From NCBI GenBank assembly GCA_004561545.1, contig SFVK01000004.1:109996-173995 (forward strand): 64,000 nucleotides of DNA, read 5' to 3'. The stretch is from a bacterium. Lineage in GTDB: Bacteria > Bacillota > Clostridia > Oscillospirales > Ruminococcaceae. Positions 7,030 through 15,363 of this stretch are shown here, one piece after another (positions within the stretch are counted from its first letter, which is position 1; each line of letters opens with the position of its first letter). The notes beneath the pieces are model-generated. The model was not told the origin of the DNA and ran no database searches. It was given only the letters and a program-made list of their open reading frames with translations. A program made the position numbers and the translations under genes.

Positions 7030-9636
7030 TCATGGAACGGTGTCCTCAAAGGGCGCGGCGGCGGCCTTGAGGCTCTCCCAGGTGGCGTCGTCCACCACGC
7101 CCAGCGGGGTCAGGCCCACCCGGATCTGGTAGCTTTCCAGCACTGCCTGGGTGGCCTCATCCAGCACGCCGGTCTCCTCCACAAAAGCGGAGCCGCAGTA
7201 GACGCTGCCCAGCACGTTGAGCCACTTCTGGACCTGGAGCACCGCCGGGCCGGTACTGCCCAGCGCCAGCGACGCTCCGGGCCAGATTTCCTCCGGCTCC
7301 GGCGATGCATTGGCGGGGTTGACGGTGAACAGGGCGTAGGCGGCGGCAAAGAATCTTCGCCAGTCCCGCTCCTCCACCACGCCGGTGGGTTCCAGCCCCA
7401 GGGTGCTCTGGGCCCTCTTGACGCTGTCCTCCAGCGAGGTGTCAAAGACGTCGGTGGAATCGGTGGGGGCGATCTCGGGAATCCACTGGCTCAAGAAGTT
7501 CATGGTATCCGAAAGCACCTGAACCGCCGGGCCGGTATCCCCCAGGCGGAGCGTCACGTCGGGGGTGGTCGTCGTGGTGCGGGCCACCGGGCCGCTGGCC
7601 GAAACCTGCCGGGCATTGTCATAGATGCTCTGCCAGGTCAGGGGGCCCACCACGCCGTCCGCCGTCAACCCCGCGTGCTGCTGCCAGGCGATGACCGAGC
7701 GCCTGGTGGCCGCGCCGAACACGCCGTCCACCGTCACGGTGGGCACATCCCGGTAATAGGCCGCCAGCAGGCGCAGATTGTATTGCAGCGCCCGCACCGG
7801 TGTGCCGCTGCTGCCCTCCCGCAGGGTGGTGACGAACTGGCCGGGCTGGACGTTGTACTCCACCAGATTGTTGGCCACAGCCAGCCCCACCTCGTTGAGT
7901 TTGGCCCAGGTGGCCGCCCCCACCACGCCGTCCGCCGTCAGGCCGAAGAGATTCTGGAAGGCCCGCACGGCGGAGGCGGTGCCGCTGCCGAAGTTTCCGT
8001 CCACCGTGACGGTGGAAAGGCCGGAATAGTTCTCGGCGGCCATACGCAGCCAGAACTGCACCAGACGGACGTCGTTGCCCCTGCTGCCGGTGCGCAGCGC
8101 CGTGCCGGGGTAGGCGGTGCCGCCCGCGTCGCTCTGGGCGTTGACCCAGGCGGCATAGAGGGCGTCCCAGGTGGCCTGCCCCACCACGCCGTCCTGGGTC
8201 AGGCCCTCGGATTTCTGGAAGGCAATGACGGCACGCTCGGTGGCGGCGCCAAAGTTGCCGTCCACCGATACGGTGGGAATGGCGGAATCAAACTGGGCCA
8301 GGCTGGACAGCCAGAACTGCACCTGTTCCACCTCCCGCCCGGTGCTGCCGCGGCGCAGCACCACGCCGGGCCAGGTTCCGGCGGACTGGGTGCCGGTGAG
8401 GGTCTCGCCCTCGCTGGTCAGCTCGGCCAGGTCCTTGACGCTCACATAGATATAGCTGATCTTGTACCAGGTGGCTTTGCCCACCACGCCGTCCACGGTG
8501 AGGGAGAACTGTTTCTGGAACTTTTTGACGCTGTTCTCGGTGGCCTCGTCAAAGGTACCGGTGATGGCGGGCTTGCCAAAGCTGGGATAATCCTTGGCAA
8601 TGCGGGAAAGCTGTTTCTGGATGATGTTCACCGCCGTGCCGGTGGAGCCGCGGCGCAGCGGGGTGCCGGGGTAGCTCTGGGGAATGGACGCGATGTTGTT
8701 GGTGGTGACCAGCTGCACCCGGTTGCCGTAATAGTAGCGCAAAATCTGCAAAGCGCTCATGCCCTCGTTGGCGCGGTCCACGGTGCCCCACTGCTTCATG
8801 CCGGGGCAGGTGACGCTCTTGCCATCGCAATACTCGGTGTAATAGGGTTCGGCATCCCCGGAGCGGCGCACATAGGTGTTGAACAGCTCGGCGGTCAGCC
8901 GCTCCATCACGGCAAAGACGGTGCGCCCCTGCACATAGGCCTGGTCCACGCCGGGGGAGTTGGTGATGTTGAAGCTGTACCCCTTGCTGGGATACCACTC
9001 GGTCCAGATGCGGTTGAGCGCCAGGCTGATCTGGGCCAGAATGTTGGCGCGCAGCGCCTGCTCGGGCCAGGTGGGGTAAACCTCGCTGGACGCCACGTTG
9101 GCGATATAGTTCTGGAAGGTGACCGACACATTGCTGGCGCTGACGGCGGGGCGGGCCAGATGCACCGTGATCTTTTTGGGCACCACCACCTCGGTGAGGA
9201 CCAGGGGCGAAATGCCGGGGCAGTCCTCCGCCGGGGCGGGACCGCTGCCGCCTCCGCCCGCAAAAAGCGGATGTTCCGGGATGATGACGGGCTCATCGGA
9301 CTGGGCCACCGCCTCGTCGGCGGGCAGGAAATCCAGCCGCGCCACCGTCTGCTGGCCGTCAAAGAGCTGCACGCCTTCCAGCTCCACCGTCTGCCACCCG
9401 GTCAGGAAGGCCCGCAGCGTGTAAACGGAGTAGGGCCGGACGGTGCTGTTTGACTCGTCCAGACTGTAGCTCTTATCGGGCGCGGGCAGCGAGAGCTCCC
9501 CCGCCGCGCCAGCGTCATCGGTGTTCAGGCGGGCCAGCTGGACGCCGCTCTCGTCCAGGACCACAACCGTCACGCCGGCCAGCGGCGCGGCGGCCCCGGC
9601 CACCGAGGCATAGATCTGTAAGGTTCCGTTTGGCAT
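7030..9636 (-). CDS. SpoIID-like protein with six peptidoglycan-binding repeats
   Basis: Modular 868-aa protein. Residues 1-105 look like a carboxypeptidase-regulatory-like beta-sandwich (GVTVVVLDESG). Residues about 165-330 carry a SpoIID-like block (YIANVASSEVYPTWPEQAL, resembling the SpoIID motif around its catalytic Glu). Six PG_binding_1 repeats follow, each starting like LRRGSTGxxV and ending near DGVVGxxTW; the last two are divergent. Strong AGGAGGTG precedes ATG 9636. Like its neighbour it has no evident signal peptide. The likely role is binding or cleaving peptidoglycan, in sporulation or envelope remodelling; the exact substrate is unknown. Confidence 0.8.
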   Translation of the reverse strand: MPNGTLQIYASVAGAAAPLAGVTVVVLDESGVQLARLNTDDAGAAGELSLPAPDKSYSLDESNSTVRPYSVYTLRAFLTGWQTVELEGVQLFDGQQTVARLDFLPADEAVAQSDEPVIIPEHPLFAGGGGSGPAPAEDCPGISPLVLTEVVVPKKITVHLARPAVSASNVSVTFQNYIANVASSEVYPTWPEQALRANILAQISLALNRIWTEWYPSKGYSFNITNSPGVDQAYVQGRTVFAVMERLTAELFNTYVRRSGDAEPYYTEYCDGKSVTCPGMKQWGTVDRANEGMSALQILRYYYGNRVQLVTTNNIASIPQSYPGTPLRRGSTGTAVNIIQKQLSRIAKDYPSFGKPAITGTFDEATENSVKKFQKQFSLTVDGVVGKATWYKISYIYVSVKDLAELTSEGETLTGTQSAGTWPGVVLRRGSTGREVEQVQFWLSSLAQFDSAIPTVSVDGNFGAATERAVIAFQKSEGLTQDGVVGQATWDALYAAWVNAQSDAGGTAYPGTALRTGSRGNDVRLVQFWLRMAAENYSGLSTVTVDGNFGSGTASAVRAFQNLFGLTADGVVGAATWAKLNEVGLAVANNLVEYNVQPGQFVTTLREGSSGTPVRALQYNLRLLAAYYRDVPTVTVDGVFGAATRRSVIAWQQHAGLTADGVVGPLTWQSIYDNARQVSASGPVARTTTTTPDVTLRLGDTGPAVQVLSDTMNFLSQWIPEIAPTDSTDVFDTSLEDSVKRAQSTLGLEPTGVVEERDWRRFFAAAYALFTVNPANASPEPEEIWPGASLALGSTGPAVLQVQKWLNVLGSVYCGSAFVEETGVLDEATQAVLESYQIRVGLTPLGVVDDATWESLKAAAAPFEDTVP

Positions 9637-9713
9637 AATAACACCTCCTGAGACAGCCTATGCCGTGCGGCGCAACATGGTGCCGGAACCGGGCGGTTTT
9701 CCGGGGCCCGTTC

Positions 9714-9742
9714 TTTACAAATGTTGCAAACCGTGATACCAT
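9714..9742 (+). promoter_or_regulatory. Promoter for cardiolipin synthase gene
   Basis: TTTACA (9714-9719), 17-bp spacer, TACCAT (9737-9742), 29 bp before the start codon at 9772. Confidence 0.45.
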
Positions 9743-9771
9743 GGCAGTAAAATTCAAAAGGAAGTGATTGT

Positions 9772-11322
9772 ATGCCCGGGAAGACGGAGGAGAGCCGTCA
9801 AACCATCAAAAACAGCGTGGGCCGTGCCGTGCTTGTGGCCATCAGTGTGCTGCTGCAGGTATTCTGGATCGTTTTGCTGGTCATGCGGCTGAACCAATAT
9901 TACGCTTATATCTCGCTGGCCACCAGCGTGCTGAGCTTTCTGGTGGTGCTGCACATCTGCGGCAACAAGATCAACGCCGCCTACAAGCTGTCCTGGATTG
10001 TGCTGATCCAGTTCATGCCCATTCTGGGCCTGTGCCTCTTCCTGATGTTCGGCAAGGAATCCAGCAACGCTGTGATGCGCCGCCGCTTTGGACGCATTGA
10101 CCAGCAGATGCCCCGTTACCTGCCCCAGGACGAAGCCACCGCCGCCAGGCTGGACGCGGAAAACCCCGGCCTTGGCAACCAGGCCCACTACCTGCGCAAC
10201 ACCGCCGGGTTCCCCGTCTACGGCGACACCAGGGTGACTTTCTATGGCGACACCAACGAGGCGCTGGAGGCCCAGAAAGCCGAGCTGCGAAAGGCGGAGC
10301 ACTTTATCTTTATGGAATACCACGCCATCGAGGATTCCACCGCGTGGCGCGGGCTGGAGGAAATCCTGGCCGAGAAAGCCGCCGCCGGCGTGGATGTGCG
10401 GGTCTTTTACGACGACATGGGCAGCATTGGGTTTATCAGCAAGCCCTTTGCCCGCCGTTTGCAGGCACAAGGCATTCAGTGCCGGGTTTTCAACCCGCTG
10501 GTGCCGGTGCTCAACGTCTTTATGAACAACCGTGACCACCGCAAGATCACCGTGGTGGACGGCCAGGTGGGATTTACCGGCGGATATAATCTGGCGGACG
10601 AGTACTTCAATCTCACCCACCCCTATGGCCAGTGGAAGGACAGCGGCCTGCGGCTGGAGGGCAGCGCAGTGCGCAGCCTGACCGTCATCTTTTTGGAAAT
10701 GTGGAACGCCACCCAGAAAGTGCAGGAGGACCCCACCCCCTTCCTGGTTCCCGCCGCCGTGCCGCAGGGCGCCGGCGGATATGTGATCCCCTACGCGGAC
10801 AGCCCGCTGGATACCATTGCCACCGGTGAGGATGTCTATCTGAACATTCTCAAAAACGCAAAGCGGTATGTCTACATCACAACGCCCTACCTCATCATTG
10901 ACGACGAGATGCAGCGGGAGCTGACACTGGCCGCCCGCCGGGGTGTGGATGTGCGCATCATCACGCCGGGCATTCCCGACAAAAAGACGGTGTTCCGGGT
11001 GACCCGCAGCTATTACGCCGACCTGGCCACCGCCGGGGTGCGTATTTTTGAGTATACACCAGGCTTTGTCCACGCCAAACAGTTTGTGGCGGACGACGAG
11101 GTTGCCACCTGCGGCACCATCAACATGGATTACCGCAGTTTGTATCTCCATTTCGAGAGCGGATGCTGGTTCAGCAGCTGTGACGCGGTGGCCCAGGTGC
11201 GCCGGGATTTTGAGGAGCTGTTCCCCCTCTGCACCGAAGTCACCGGCCAGTACGCCGGCAAGCGGGAACGGTATGTGCGCGGCCTCAACTGCATTCTGCG
11301 GCTGTTCGGGCCGCTGATGTAA
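9772..11322 (+). CDS. cls: Cardiolipin synthase
   Basis: Membrane phospholipase-D-superfamily enzyme of 516 aa that makes cardiolipin from phosphatidylglycerol. Two transmembrane helices are at about 20-42 and 50-90. Two HKD motifs follow: NNRDHRKITVVDG with H-K-D, and FVHAKQFVADDEVATCGTINMDYRS. AAGGAAGTGA lies before ATG 9772. It is monocistronic between its own promoter and a bidirectional terminator. Confidence 0.92.
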   Translation: MPGKTEESRQTIKNSVGRAVLVAISVLLQVFWIVLLVMRLNQYYAYISLATSVLSFLVVLHICGNKINAAYKLSWIVLIQFMPILGLCLFLMFGKESSNAVMRRRFGRIDQQMPRYLPQDEATAARLDAENPGLGNQAHYLRNTAGFPVYGDTRVTFYGDTNEALEAQKAELRKAEHFIFMEYHAIEDSTAWRGLEEILAEKAAAGVDVRVFYDDMGSIGFISKPFARRLQAQGIQCRVFNPLVPVLNVFMNNRDHRKITVVDGQVGFTGGYNLADEYFNLTHPYGQWKDSGLRLEGSAVRSLTVIFLEMWNATQKVQEDPTPFLVPAAVPQGAGGYVIPYADSPLDTIATGEDVYLNILKNAKRYVYITTPYLIIDDEMQRELTLAARRGVDVRIITPGIPDKKTVFRVTRSYYADLATAGVRIFEYTPGFVHAKQFVADDEVATCGTINMDYRSLYLHFESGCWFSSCDAVAQVRRDFEELFPLCTEVTGQYAGKRERYVRGLNCILRLFGPLM

Positions 11323-11335
11323 ATCCGGCCATACA

Positions 11336-11369
11336 AAAAGGCTTCTGCACGCGGCAGAAGCCTTTTTTA
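11336..11369. terminator. Bidirectional terminator between cls and metY
   Basis: AAAAGGCTTCTGC and GCAGAAGCCTTTT form a 13-bp stem with a 5-nt loop. T-runs on both strands serve the convergent cls and metY. Confidence 0.85.
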
Positions 11370-11390
11370 TTTCAGAAAATCCCGGCAGTC

Positions 11391-12680
11391 TCAGTCCACC
11401 CAGGCAAAGGCCTGTTCCAGATCGTCGATGAGGTCCTGGGCGTGCTCGGTGCCGATGGAGAGGCGGATGGTGCTTGGGGTGATGCCCACCGCCGCCAGTT
11501 CCTCCTCGCTGAGCTGACTATGGGTGGTGGTGGCGGGGTGAATGACCAGACTTTTGACGTCCGCCACGTTGGCCAGCAGGCTGAAAATCTTCAGATGGTC
11601 AATGAAGGCGTGGGCCTCCTTCACGCCGCCCCGGATCTCAAAGGTAAAGATGGACGCGCCGCCGTTGGGGAAATATTTCTCATACAGCGCATGGTCGGGG
11701 TGGTCCGGCAGGCTGGGATGGTTGACCTTTGCCACCTTGGGGTGATGGGCAAGGTAGTCCACAATCTTTTTGGTGTTCTCCACATGGCGGTCCAGGCGCA
11801 GCGAGAGGGTTTCGACCCCCTGAAGAAGCAAAAAGGCGTTGAAGGGGCTGATGCAGGCGCCGGTATCCCGCAGCAGAATGGCGCGCACATAGGTGGCAAA
11901 GGCCGCCGGGCCCGCCGCCTGCACAAAGCTGACGCCGTGGTAGCTGGGATTGGGCGCGGCGATGGCGGGATAGTTGCCGGAAGCCGCCCAGTCAAAGCTG
12001 CCGCCGTCCACAATGATGCCGCCCAGTGTGGTGCCGTGGCCGCCGATGAACTTGGTGGCGGAATGGACCACGAGATCGGCCCCATGCTCCAGGGGACGGA
12101 TCAGGTAGGGTGTGCCGAAGGTGTTATCCACCACCAGCGGCAGGCCATGGCGGTGGGCGATGGCCGCGATGGCATCCAGATCGGGAATGTCGGAGTTGGG
12201 ATTGCCCAGCGTCTCCAGATACACCGCGCGGGTGTTGGGCTGGATGGCGTTTTCCACCTGGGCCAGGTCATGGGCGTCCACAAAGGTGGTGGTAATGCCA
12301 AAGTTGGGCAGCGTGTGCTCCAGCAGGTTGTAGGAGCCGCCGTAGATGGTCTTTTGCGCCACAATGTGACCGCCGTTCTGGGCAAGGGCCTGGAGGGTGT
12401 AGCTGATGGCCGCCGCGCCGGAGGCCACCGCCAGCGCCGCCACGCCGCCTTCCAGCGCCGCCAGACGCTGCTCCAACACATCCTCGGTGGGGTTGGTCAG
12501 ACGGCCATAAATGTTGCCGGCATCGGTCAGGCCAAACCGGGCCGCCGCATGGGCGGAGTTATTGAACACATAGGAAGTAGTCTGATAGATGGGCACCGCG
12601 CGGGCGCCGGTGGCGGGGTCGGCCTGCTCCTGGCCAACATGAAGCTGAAGGGTTTCAAAATGCAGTTTATGTTCAGACAT
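11391..12680 (-). CDS. metY: O-acetylhomoserine sulfhydrylase
   Basis: PLP enzyme of 429 aa from the Cys/Met metabolism family that forms homocysteine (or methionine with methanethiol) from O-acetylhomoserine. Visible motifs are [23 protein letters not shown], the cofactor-binding [12 protein letters not shown] lysine in [12 protein letters not shown], and the C-terminal [17 protein letters not shown] 12680 has GAGGAA upstream. It is preceded by a 300-nt leader with a consensus promoter, a leader peptide and a terminator (separate entries), so expression is probably set by attenuation. Confidence 0.93.
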   Translation of the reverse strand: MSEHKLHFETLQLHVGQEQADPATGARAVPIYQTTSYVFNNSAHAAARFGLTDAGNIYGRLTNPTEDVLEQRLAALEGGVAALAVASGAAAISYTLQALAQNGGHIVAQKTIYGGSYNLLEHTLPNFGITTTFVDAHDLAQVENAIQPNTRAVYLETLGNPNSDIPDLDAIAAIAHRHGLPLVVDNTFGTPYLIRPLEHGADLVVHSATKFIGGHGTTLGGIIVDGGSFDWAASGNYPAIAAPNPSYHGVSFVQAAGPAAFATYVRAILLRDTGACISPFNAFLLLQGVETLSLRLDRHVENTKKIVDYLAHHPKVAKVNHPSLPDHPDHALYEKYFPNGGASIFTFEIRGGVKEAHAFIDHLKIFSLLANVADVKSLVIHPATTTHSQLSEEELAAVGITPSTIRLSIGTEHAQDLIDDLEQAFAWVD

Positions 12681-12747
12681 GATCGTTTCCTCACAATTCA
12701 TCGTTTCTTTTTGGCGCATCCCCTGCGTGGGCGCCTTTGTGGAAAGA

Positions 12748-12788
12748 CAAAAGAAATGCCCGGGACAGCTTTGGCAACGGTCCCGGGC
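12748..12788 (-). terminator. Attenuator terminator in metY leader
   Basis: On the minus strand GCCCGGGAC (12788-12780) pairs perfectly with GTCCCGGGC (12766-12758) and is followed by ATTTCTTTTGTCTTT. It lies between the leader peptide and metY. An upstream CCCGGGCC segment within the leader ORF could compete for the left arm, as in attenuation. Confidence 0.65.
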
Positions 12789-12813
12789 AGAGATTCACAG
12801 CAACATCCGGGGG

Positions 12814-12930
12814 TCACATTCGGCCCCACAGCGGTGCCGAAAACGCCCCGGCCTGATGAACGGCCCGGGTGCGGTGCATTCGCCCACAGCGGAAATTGGC
12901 GCGCAGAACGGTATTCCAGATTGTCTTCAT
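12814..12930 (-). CDS. metY leader peptide
   Basis: Short ORF of 38 codons with a strong Shine-Dalgarno (GGGAGGGTGG) just after the consensus promoter. The peptide begins MKTIWNTVLR and contains FRCGRMHR, so Cys and Met codons lie mid-peptide. The stop is 25 nt before the attenuator stem. Too short for a normal enzyme. Its position between promoter and terminator suggests that ribosome stalling or release on it controls the terminator. Whether the signal is Cys, Met or Arg is inference. Confidence 0.55.
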   Translation of the reverse strand: MKTIWNTVLRANFRCGRMHRTRAVHQAGAFSAPLWGRM

Positions 12931-12993
12931 TCTGTCCACCCTCCCTCATTTGCTTTCGCGCTTTAAACATACTTAACTGCTTGGTATGTGTGG

Positions 12994-13022
12994 ATTATAC
13001 CTCTGTTTTCTCCGACTGTCAA
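12994..13022 (-). promoter_or_regulatory. Consensus promoter of metY
   Basis: On the minus strand TTGACA (13022-13017), 17-bp spacer, TATAAT (12999-12994): both hexamers are perfect. It drives a leader of about 300 nt before metY. Confidence 0.85.
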
Positions 13023-13095
13023 CCCCTTTTCTCGTTTTTTTGCAAAAGAAAAGCGCAGCCCGCAGACCGCGCAAAGGAGCCGGAACCCGCCGGCC

Positions 13096-13527
13096 TTAAA
13101 TCACATATTCATTGCCCTGTTCCGGTTTGGCCATCAGATCCGCCACCGTCACGCCGTCCAGATACTCCGCCACCATGCGGTCCAGCTTGCTCCACAGCGG
13201 ATAGGTGCGGCATTCCGCCATGCGGGGGCAGGCGGGAGCCCCCTCCTCCAGGCAGGCCACCGTGGCCAGGCTCCCCTCGGTCAGACGCAGAATGCTGCCC
13301 ACCGTGTACTGCTCCGGCGGCCGGGTGAGCTTGTAGCCGCCGCCCTTGCCGCGCAGGCCCTCCAGAAAGTGCTTCTGCACCAGAGCTTTCAAAATGCTCT
13401 CCAGATATTTTTCGCTGATCTCCTGCCGCGCGGCGATTTCCTTGAGCGGGATATATCCTTCCGCCTGATGCTCTGCCAAATCAATCATCACCCGCAGCGC
13501 ATAGCGGCCTTTTGTTGAAACCATCAT
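13096..13527 (-). CDS. Rrf2 family transcriptional regulator
   Basis: 143-aa winged-helix regulator of the Rrf2 group (CymR/IscR/NsrR). Residues 1-60 hold the helix-turn-helix (STKGRYALRVMIDLAEH, ISEKYLESILKAL, GGGYKLTR wing). Three cysteines at about 90-105, in CLEEGAPACPRMAEC, match the Fe-S ligand spacing of IscR-like members, while the sulfur-gene context matches CymR. It lies between metY and cysK, divergent from cysK, which makes it the probable regulator of both. ATG 13527 has GGAGGG upstream; ATG 13524 is the alternative. Confidence 0.85.
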   Translation of the reverse strand: MMVSTKGRYALRVMIDLAEHQAEGYIPLKEIAARQEISEKYLESILKALVQKHFLEGLRGKGGGYKLTRPPEQYTVGSILRLTEGSLATVACLEEGAPACPRMAECRTYPLWSKLDRMVAEYLDGVTVADLMAKPEQGNEYVI

Positions 13528-13554
13528 GGGCTCTTCCCTCCGATTTTTTAACCT

Positions 13555-13584
13555 ATTATATAACAAGGTAAGTGGGAAGTTCAA
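13555..13584 (-). promoter_or_regulatory. Promoter of the Rrf2 gene
   Basis: On the minus strand TTGAAC (13584-13579), 18-bp spacer, TATAAT (13560-13555). It lies back to back with the cysK promoter 23 bp away, so one operator could control both. Confidence 0.6.
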
Positions 13585-13606
13585 GGGATTTTTTTAATTT
13601 TTGCTC

Positions 13607-13635
13607 TTGACAAATTCAGGATGGGGCAGTATAAT
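13607..13635 (+). promoter_or_regulatory. Consensus promoter of cysK
   Basis: TTGACA (13607-13612), 17-bp spacer, TATAAT (13630-13635). Both hexamers are perfect. The transcript would carry a leader of about 130 nt. Confidence 0.85.
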
Positions 13636-13669
13636 CCCTATAAACCCACATGAGAGGTTGGTAATAAGT

Positions 13670-13690
13670 ATGAGACGATGTCAGAACTGA
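13670..13690 (+). other. cysK leader peptide MRRCQN
   Basis: A six-codon ORF (ATG AGA CGA TGT CAG AAC TGA) with GAGAGG upstream in the cysK leader. A Cys codon is at position 4. A hairpin starts 11 nt after its stop. The metY leader also encodes a Cys-containing peptide, which argues for a shared cysteine-sensing mechanism. Confidence 0.45.
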
Positions 13691-13701
13691 ACCGACGTTC
13701 C

Positions 13702-13735
13702 GGCTCCCTGCGCACAAAGGGCAGCCATCATTTTT
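13702..13735 (+). promoter_or_regulatory. Hairpin in cysK leader, possible attenuator
   Basis: GGCTCCCT (13702-13709) pairs with AGGGCAGCC (13718-13726) with one bulged C, followed by ATCATTTTT. It lies between the MRRCQN ORF and cysK and looks like a moderate terminator. Confidence 0.45.
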
Positions 13736-13771
13736 CATCATAATCAAAAATTTTGAGAGGGGATTTTTTCC

Positions 13772-14704
13772 ATGAGCAAGATTTATACTTCCGCCGACCA
13801 GCTGATTGGTCATACTCCGCTGCTGGAGCTCACCCACATTGAGGCCGCCGAGGGGCTGGAAGCCCGGCTGCTGGCCAAGCTGGAATACTTTAACCCCGCC
13901 GGTTCGGTGAAGGACCGCATTGCCAAGGCCATGCTGGACGATGCCGAAGCCCAGGGCAAGCTGAACAAGGACACCACCATCATTGAGCCCACCTCGGGCA
14001 ACACCGGCATCGGTCTGGCCAGCGTGGCCGCCGCCCGGGGCTACCGCATCATCATCGTCATGCCGGAGACCATGAGCGTGGAGCGCCGCCAGCTGATGAA
14101 AGCCTACGGCGCCGAGCTGGTGCTCACCGAGGGCGCCAAGGGCATGAAGGGCGCCATTGCCAGGGCCGACGAGCTGGCAAAAGAGATTCCCAACTCCTTT
14201 GTGGCGGGCCAGTTTGTCAACCCGGCCAACCCCAAGGCCCATTACCAGACCACCGGCCCCGAAATCTGGCAGGACACCGACGGCCAGGTGGACTACTTTG
14301 TGGCAGGCGTGGGCACCGGCGGCACCGTCACCGGTGTGGGCACCTATCTGAAGGAACAGAATCCCGCCGTCAAAGTGGTGGCCGTGGAGCCGGCGTCCAG
14401 CCCGGTGCTGAGCCAGGGCAAGGCGGGCGCCCACAAGATTCAGGGCATCGGCGCCGGCTTTGTGCCTGATGTGCTGAACACCAAGATCTACGACGAGATC
14501 ATCCCCGTGGAGAACGACGACGCTTTTGCCACCGGCAAGAAGGTGGGCCAGTCCGAGGGCGTGCTGGTGGGCATTTCCTCCGGCGCGGCGGTCTGGGCCG
14601 GCATTCAGCTGGCAAAGCGGCCCGAAAACAAGGGCAAGACCATCGTGGTACTGCTGCCCGATACCGGCGACCGTTACCTGAGCACCCCGCTGTTTGCGGA
14701 CTAA
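13772..14704 (+). CDS. cysK: Cysteine synthase A
   Basis: O-acetylserine sulfhydrylase of 310 aa, PLP-dependent, making L-cysteine from O-acetylserine and sulfide. The PLP lysine is in [10 protein letters not shown] (about residue 45), the substrate loop is TSGNTG, and the phosphate-binding loop is [17 protein letters not shown] precedes ATG 13772. It has its own consensus promoter and leader and faces away from the Rrf2 gene. A terminator follows. Confidence 0.95.
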   Translation: MSKIYTSADQLIGHTPLLELTHIEAAEGLEARLLAKLEYFNPAGSVKDRIAKAMLDDAEAQGKLNKDTTIIEPTSGNTGIGLASVAAARGYRIIIVMPETMSVERRQLMKAYGAELVLTEGAKGMKGAIARADELAKEIPNSFVAGQFVNPANPKAHYQTTGPEIWQDTDGQVDYFVAGVGTGGTVTGVGTYLKEQNPAVKVVAVEPASSPVLSQGKAGAHKIQGIGAGFVPDVLNTKIYDEIIPVENDDAFATGKKVGQSEGVLVGISSGAAVWAGIQLAKRPENKGKTIVVLLPDTGDRYLSTPLFAD

Positions 14705-14730
14705 TTCAACAATCTCTTTTCTCTTCTGTT

Positions 14731-14762
14731 CTGCCCTTTGCCCTGTGCAGAGGGCAGTTTTT
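14731..14762 (+). terminator. Terminator after cysK
   Basis: CTGCCCT (14731-14737) pairs with AGGGCAG (14751-14757), followed by TTTTT. An extended -10 (TGGTATAAT, ending 14770) for the next gene lies immediately downstream. Confidence 0.65.
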
Positions 14763-14803
14763 GGTATAATAGGCGGGAAGTTCAAACAAAGGAGCGAACA
14801 ACC

Positions 14804-15361
14804 ATGATTCCAACCCCGGAACAGGCCTATGAACTGGTCTGCGAATACAACGAAGGTGAGTTTCACCGCAAACATGCCCGCATTGTGGGCGACGTGATGC
14901 GCTGGTATGCCAACGAGCTGGGATACGGCGGCGAGGCGGATTTCTGGCAGACCGTAGGCATTCTCCACGATCTGGATTTTGAACAGTGGCCGGAACAGCA
15001 CTGCGTGAAAGAGCAGGCGCTGATGCGGGAGAAGGGGCTGGACGAATCCATCATCCACGCCACCGCCAGCCACGGATGGAACCTGACGGTGGACATCAAG
15101 CCGGAGCATGAGATGGAAAAGGTGCTCTACGCCGCCGATGAACTGACCGGCCTGATCGGCGCGGCGGCCATCATGCTGCCCTCCAAAAGCGTGCAGGATC
15201 TGGAGCTCAAGAGCCTGAAAAAGAAATTCAAAAACAAAAAGTTTGCGGCGGGCTGCTCCCGTGAGGTCATTGCCAACGGGGCGGAGCTGCTGGGATGGGA
15301 CCTGGACACCCTGTTTGACCGCACCCTGGCGGCCATGAAGGCCAGCCCCAACGCCGACTGA
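14804..15361 (+). CDS. HD-domain phosphohydrolase-like protein
   Basis: 185-aa HD/HDIG-type protein. EFHRKHARIVGDVMRWYANELGYG supplies the first His, GILHDLDFEQWPEQH the HD pair, and ASHGWN plus LYAADELTGLIGAA the remaining ligands. It resembles predicted hydrolases of nucleotide or tRNA-related substrates; the substrate is unknown. ATG 14804 follows AAGGAGCGA. mnmA starts 2 nt after its stop, so the two are co-transcribed. Confidence 0.82.
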   Translation: MIPTPEQAYELVCEYNEGEFHRKHARIVGDVMRWYANELGYGGEADFWQTVGILHDLDFEQWPEQHCVKEQALMREKGLDESIIHATASHGWNLTVDIKPEHEMEKVLYAADELTGLIGAAAIMLPSKSVQDLELKSLKKKFKNKKFAAGCSREVIANGAELLGWDLDTLFDRTLAAMKASPNAD

Positions 15362-15363
15362 CC

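Noticed and set aside
7009..9453. 814-codon open frame opposite the peptidoglycan-binding gene
   Set aside because: Gly/His/Ala-rich translation with no domain, opposite a gene with six recognisable repeats; a high-GC antisense shadow.
13641..13664. Second mini-ORF (MRGW) in the cysK leader
   Set aside because: ATG AGA GGT TGG TAA is present just upstream of MRRCQN but has no separate ribosome-binding site; its bases include the Shine-Dalgarno of the latter.
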